From assembly GCA_039583705.1 (NCBI GenBank), contig JAVKSM010000065.1, positions 1 through 17,581 of the forward strand: a stretch of DNA of 17,581 nt, in the 5' to 3' direction. Every line of letters starts with the position of its first letter. Within the stretch, counting starts at the first letter, position 1. The position numbers and the translations under genes were made by a program. The notes under the pieces were generated by a model, which searched no databases, was not told where the DNA came from, and saw only the letters and a list, made by a program, of their open reading frames with translations. Positions 15,112 through 17,581 of this stretch are shown piece after piece. Origin of the DNA: JAVKSM01 sp039583705. GTDB lineage: Bacteria; Actinomycetota; Actinomycetes; Mycobacteriales; Pseudonocardiaceae.

Positions 15112-17217
15112 GTGGCTGAGACCCACCCCATCACCACCGAGACGGCCCCCGTGGCGGAGCCCTTCGCTGAGCCTGCCGTGTCCGAGCCCAGCGACGCACC
15201 CGCCACCAACGGGAGCGGCATGCGTCGCCGCGCCGGCCTGTCCGGCATGGTGCTCGCCGACCTTCGTGAGCTCGCCGGTCAGCTCGGCATCCCCGACACG
15301 GCCGGGATGCGAAAGGGCGAGCTCATCACCGTGATCAAGGAGAAGCAGTCTGGTGGCGCCCCCGCCGAGGAGCTCCCGTTCACTGACGAGAGCGGAGCCG
15401 CCCAGGACCGGGGGCAGCGCAGCGCCGGCAGCCCCGATGGCGCTCCCGACCCCGGGAACGAGGCCGTGACCAGCAGCGAGGAGCGCTCATCCGGTAGCGG
15501 GGAGGCATCTGAGGCGGTCCAGGCCCCCGCTGCCGGCGAGCAACCGGCGTCGCGGGCCGACGCCGAGCCCTGGCAGGGCGCCCGGCGTGAGGCAGCCCCG
15601 CGGGAGGCAGCCCCACGGGAGACGACCTCACGGGAGACGACCACGCGGGAGGCAGCCCCGCGGGAGGGGATCCAGCGGGAGGGTGCCCAACGCGACGGGC
15701 TCCCGCGGGAGGGTGCCCAGCGGGAGGGGATCCAGCGGGAGGGGATCCAGCGGGAAGGCGCCCAGCGGGACGGCGGCCGTCGCGAGCCACGGGAGTCCGG
15801 TGACCGCGGCGAGAACCGGGTGGCCCGCCATGACGGCCGTCCCGACAACCGCTCCGACAACCGTCCCGACACCAGGCAGGACAGCCGACCGGACAACCGG
15901 CAGGACGTCCGCCAGGGGGGTCCGTCCCGCGACGACGACGACGAGGACGACGGCTCCGGCCGCGGCCGCCGCGGCCGCCGCTTCCGCGACCGCAACCGCC
16001 GCAACCGCGGTGAACGCGGTGAACGCGGGGAGCGCGGCGAGCGCCGCGACGGCGGTGACGTCGAGATCCGCGAGGATGACGTGCTGCTGCCGGTGGCCGG
16101 CATCCTCGACGTGCTCGACAACTACGCCTTCGTCCGGACCTCCGGCTACCTCGCCGGGCCCAACGACCTCTACGTGTCTCTCTCGCTGGTGCGTCGCCAC
16201 TCCCTGCGACGCGGCGATGCGATCACTGGCGCGGTCCGCCAGCCCCGCGAGGGCGAGCAGCAGCGGCAGAAGTTCAACCCGCTGGTCCGGGTGGACACCA
16301 TCAACGGGCTGGAGCCCGAGGCCGCCCGTAACCGGCCGGAGTTCACCAAGCTCACGCCGCTGTACCCCAACGAGCGGTTGCGACTGGAGACCGAGCCGCA
16401 CGTGCTCACCACCCGCGTCATCGACCTGGTCATGCCGATCGGCAAGGGTCAGCGCGCGCTGATCGTCAGCCCGCCCAAGGCCGGCAAGACGATGATCCTG
16501 CAGGCGATCGCCAACGCGATCACCACGAACAACCCGGAATGCCACCTCATGGTCGTGCTCGTCGACGAGCGACCGGAGGAGGTCACCGACATGCAACGTT
16601 CGGTCAAGGGCGAGGTCATCGCCTCCACCTTCGACCGCCCGCCGTCGGACCACACGACGATCGCCGAGCTCTCCATCGAGCGGGCGAAGCGGCTGGTCGA
16701 GATGGGCCACGACGTGGTCGTGCTGCTGGACTCGATCACCCGGCTGGGCAGGGCCTACAACCTGGCGGCTCCGGCGTCGGGCCGGATCCTGTCCGGCGGC
16801 GTCGACTCCACCGCGCTCTACCCGCCCAAGCGGTTCCTCGGCGCGGCGCGCAACATCGAGGGCGGCGGCTCGCTGACGATCTTCGCCACGGCGCTGGTCG
16901 AGACCGGGTCCACGATGGACACCGTGATCTTCGAGGAGTTCAAGGGCACCGGCAACGCCGAGCTCAAGCTGGACCGCAAGATCGCCGACAAGCGGATCTT
17001 CCCGGCGATCGACGTCGACCCGTCGGGTACCCGCAAGGAGGAGCTGCTGCTCTCGCCGGACGAGCTGGCGGTGAACCACCGGCTGCGCCGGGTGCTGGCC
17101 GCGCTGGAACCGCAGGCGGCACTCGACCTGGTGCTCGACCGGCTCCGCAAGACCCGCACCAACATCGAGTTCCTGATGCAGGTGGCCAAGACCACCCCGG
17201 GGAAGGACGACGACTGA
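15112..17217 (+). CDS. rho: transcription termination factor Rho with long disordered insertion
   Basis: Rho is a hexameric RNA-dependent ATPase that travels along nascent RNA and releases RNA polymerase. The 701-residue protein is much longer than the roughly 420 residues of E. coli Rho. The Rho_N helical domain is near residues 37-85 (GLSGMVLADLRELAGQLGIPD). An insertion of about 230 residues follows: REGxQ-type five-residue repeats, then D-N-R-rich repeats, an acidic DDDDEDD run and an RGRRG/GERGER arginine-glycine tract. The RNA-binding fold begins near 322 (LLPVAGILDVLDNYAFVR). The ATPase core has Walker A PPKAGKT with K459 and Walker B VVVLLDS with D540. GTG 15112 is preceded by AGGAAGGA. 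Such insertions are known in high-GC Gram-positive Rho and extend RNA binding. The gene is probably transcribed from its own promoter. Confidence 0.97.
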   Translation: MAETHPITTETAPVAEPFAEPAVSEPSDAPATNGSGMRRRAGLSGMVLADLRELAGQLGIPDTAGMRKGELITVIKEKQSGGAPAEELPFTDESGAAQDRGQRSAGSPDGAPDPGNEAVTSSEERSSGSGEASEAVQAPAAGEQPASRADAEPWQGARREAAPREAAPRETTSRETTTREAAPREGIQREGAQRDGLPREGAQREGIQREGIQREGAQRDGGRREPRESGDRGENRVARHDGRPDNRSDNRPDTRQDSRPDNRQDVRQGGPSRDDDDEDDGSGRGRRGRRFRDRNRRNRGERGERGERGERRDGGDVEIREDDVLLPVAGILDVLDNYAFVRTSGYLAGPNDLYVSLSLVRRHSLRRGDAITGAVRQPREGEQQRQKFNPLVRVDTINGLEPEAARNRPEFTKLTPLYPNERLRLETEPHVLTTRVIDLVMPIGKGQRALIVSPPKAGKTMILQAIANAITTNNPECHLMVVLVDERPEEVTDMQRSVKGEVIASTFDRPPSDHTTIAELSIERAKRLVEMGHDVVVLLDSITRLGRAYNLAAPASGRILSGGVDSTALYPPKRFLGAARNIEGGGSLTIFATALVETGSTMDTVIFEEFKGTGNAELKLDRKIADKRIFPAIDVDPSGTRKEELLLSPDELAVNHRLRRVLAALEPQAALDLVLDRLRKTRTNIEFLMQVAKTTPGKDDD
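15586..15780 (+). repeat. thirteen 15-bp tandem units inside rho
   Basis: Thirteen consecutive units encode five-residue blocks: REAAP, REAAP, RETTS, RETTT, REAAP, REGIQ, REGAQ, RDGLP, REGAQ, REGIQ, REGIQ, REGAQ and RDGGR. Each begins with arginine and an acidic residue. Copy number is likely to vary between strains because the units are in frame. Confidence 0.85.
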
Positions 17218-17222
17218 CGGCT

Positions 17223-17240
17223 CCGCGGAACAATCCGCGG
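17223..17240 (+). terminator. hairpin after rho
   Basis: CCGCGGA at 17223-17229 and TCCGCGG at 17234-17240 form a perfect 7-bp stem with the loop ACAA, five nt after the rho stop. There is no T run, as is usual for actinobacterial hairpin terminators. It may fully or partly separate rho from rpmE. Confidence 0.5.
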
Positions 17241-17250
17241 GTGGGCGCCG

Positions 17251-17281
17251 TTGCACCCGCCGTCTACGGTTCTGGCAGACT
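17251..17281 (+). promoter_or_regulatory. candidate rpmE promoter
   Basis: TTGCAC at 17251-17256 and CAGACT at 17276-17281 lie 19 bp apart, just after the hairpin and about 70 bp before rpmE. The wide spacing lowers confidence, but a separate promoter fits the hairpin upstream. Confidence 0.35.
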
Positions 17282-17352
17282 GGCTGACCGAGGTGAGGCA
17301 GCGGTGCGCCCGCTGCATGGCGGGATCCGGCGGCCGCGAGGAGAGGACGATC

Positions 17353-17571
17353 GTGCGGAGCGGCATCCACCCGAACTACGTCGAGACGCAGGTGAGTTGT
17401 AGCTGCGGCAACGCGTTCACCACCCGCAGTACCAAGTCCGACGGCAAGATCCACGTCGAGATCTGCTCGGCGTGCCACCCGTTCTACACCGGCAAGCAGA
17501 AGATCCTCGACAGCGGCGGCCGGGTCGCGCGGTTCGAGAAGCGCTACGGCAAGCGGAGCACCGGCAGGTAG
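17353..17571 (+). CDS. rpmE: 50S ribosomal protein L31, zinc-binding type
   Basis: L31 sits on the large ribosomal subunit and helps bridge it to the 30S subunit. The 72-residue protein matches the family along its whole length, from SGIHPNYVETQVSCSCGN to HPFYTGKQKILDSGGRVARFEKRYG. Cysteines C16, C18, C38 and C41 form the zinc-binding set, so this is the C+ form that is used when zinc is available; the C- form usually replaces it under zinc starvation. GTG 17353 is chosen over earlier in-frame codons because homology starts there and GAGGAGAGG lies just upstream. It follows rho, as in many actinobacteria, where prfA often comes next, outside this window. Confidence 0.97.
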   Translation: MRSGIHPNYVETQVSCSCGNAFTTRSTKSDGKIHVEICSACHPFYTGKQKILDSGGRVARFEKRYGKRSTGR

Positions 17572-17581
17572 CGACGCCAGC

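Noticed and set aside
15628..17478. 616-codon open frame on the minus strand
   Set aside because: It is antisense to rho, including its repeats, and has shadow-like composition.

Overview
The window is about 17.6 kb of high-GC DNA. Strong G/C in third codon positions, many GTG starts and the conserved order argS-lysA-hom-thrC-thrB-rho-rpmE point to a chromosome segment of an actinobacterium. The ArgS and LysA N-termini look like those of Pseudonocardiales or related orders, but the genus cannot be fixed from sequence alone.

Two different regions meet at a tRNA gene. The left part (1 to about 7,800) is accessory. It starts with the last 71 codons of a DUF499-type AAA ATPase. Next come a minus-strand reading frame broken by one in-frame TGA (321-875) and a 631-residue unknown protein on the plus strand with a nuclease-like but lysine-less motif. 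A 633-bp gene-free gap follows. The last gene is a 1,422-residue minus-strand protein that joins an N-terminal cysteine cluster, a very long alpha-helical (HEAT-like) body and a C-terminal PD-(D/E)xK nuclease. The two large genes converge, look horizontally acquired and resemble a defence locus. No integrase or transposase is visible.

The boundary is a tRNA-Arg(CCG) gene on the minus strand (7927-7998). Its 3' end faces the accessory block, which is the usual orientation when an island has inserted at a tRNA. A 245-bp spacer with two perfect hairpins and a probable leaderless argS promoter separates it from the housekeeping block.

The right part (8244-17571) is core genome, all on the plus strand. 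ArgS charges tRNA-Arg. LysA makes lysine from diaminopimelate. Hom, ThrC and ThrB complete the homoserine-threonine branch of the aspartate pathway. These five genes are joined by four identical 4-bp GTGA stop/start overlaps and are probably one translationally coupled operon. A 449-bp spacer with short tandem repeats, a candidate promoter and a leader hairpin precedes rho. Rho carries a long, disordered, repeat-rich insertion typical of high-GC Gram-positives. A compact hairpin then separates rho from rpmE (zinc-type ribosomal protein L31), which has its own candidate promoter.
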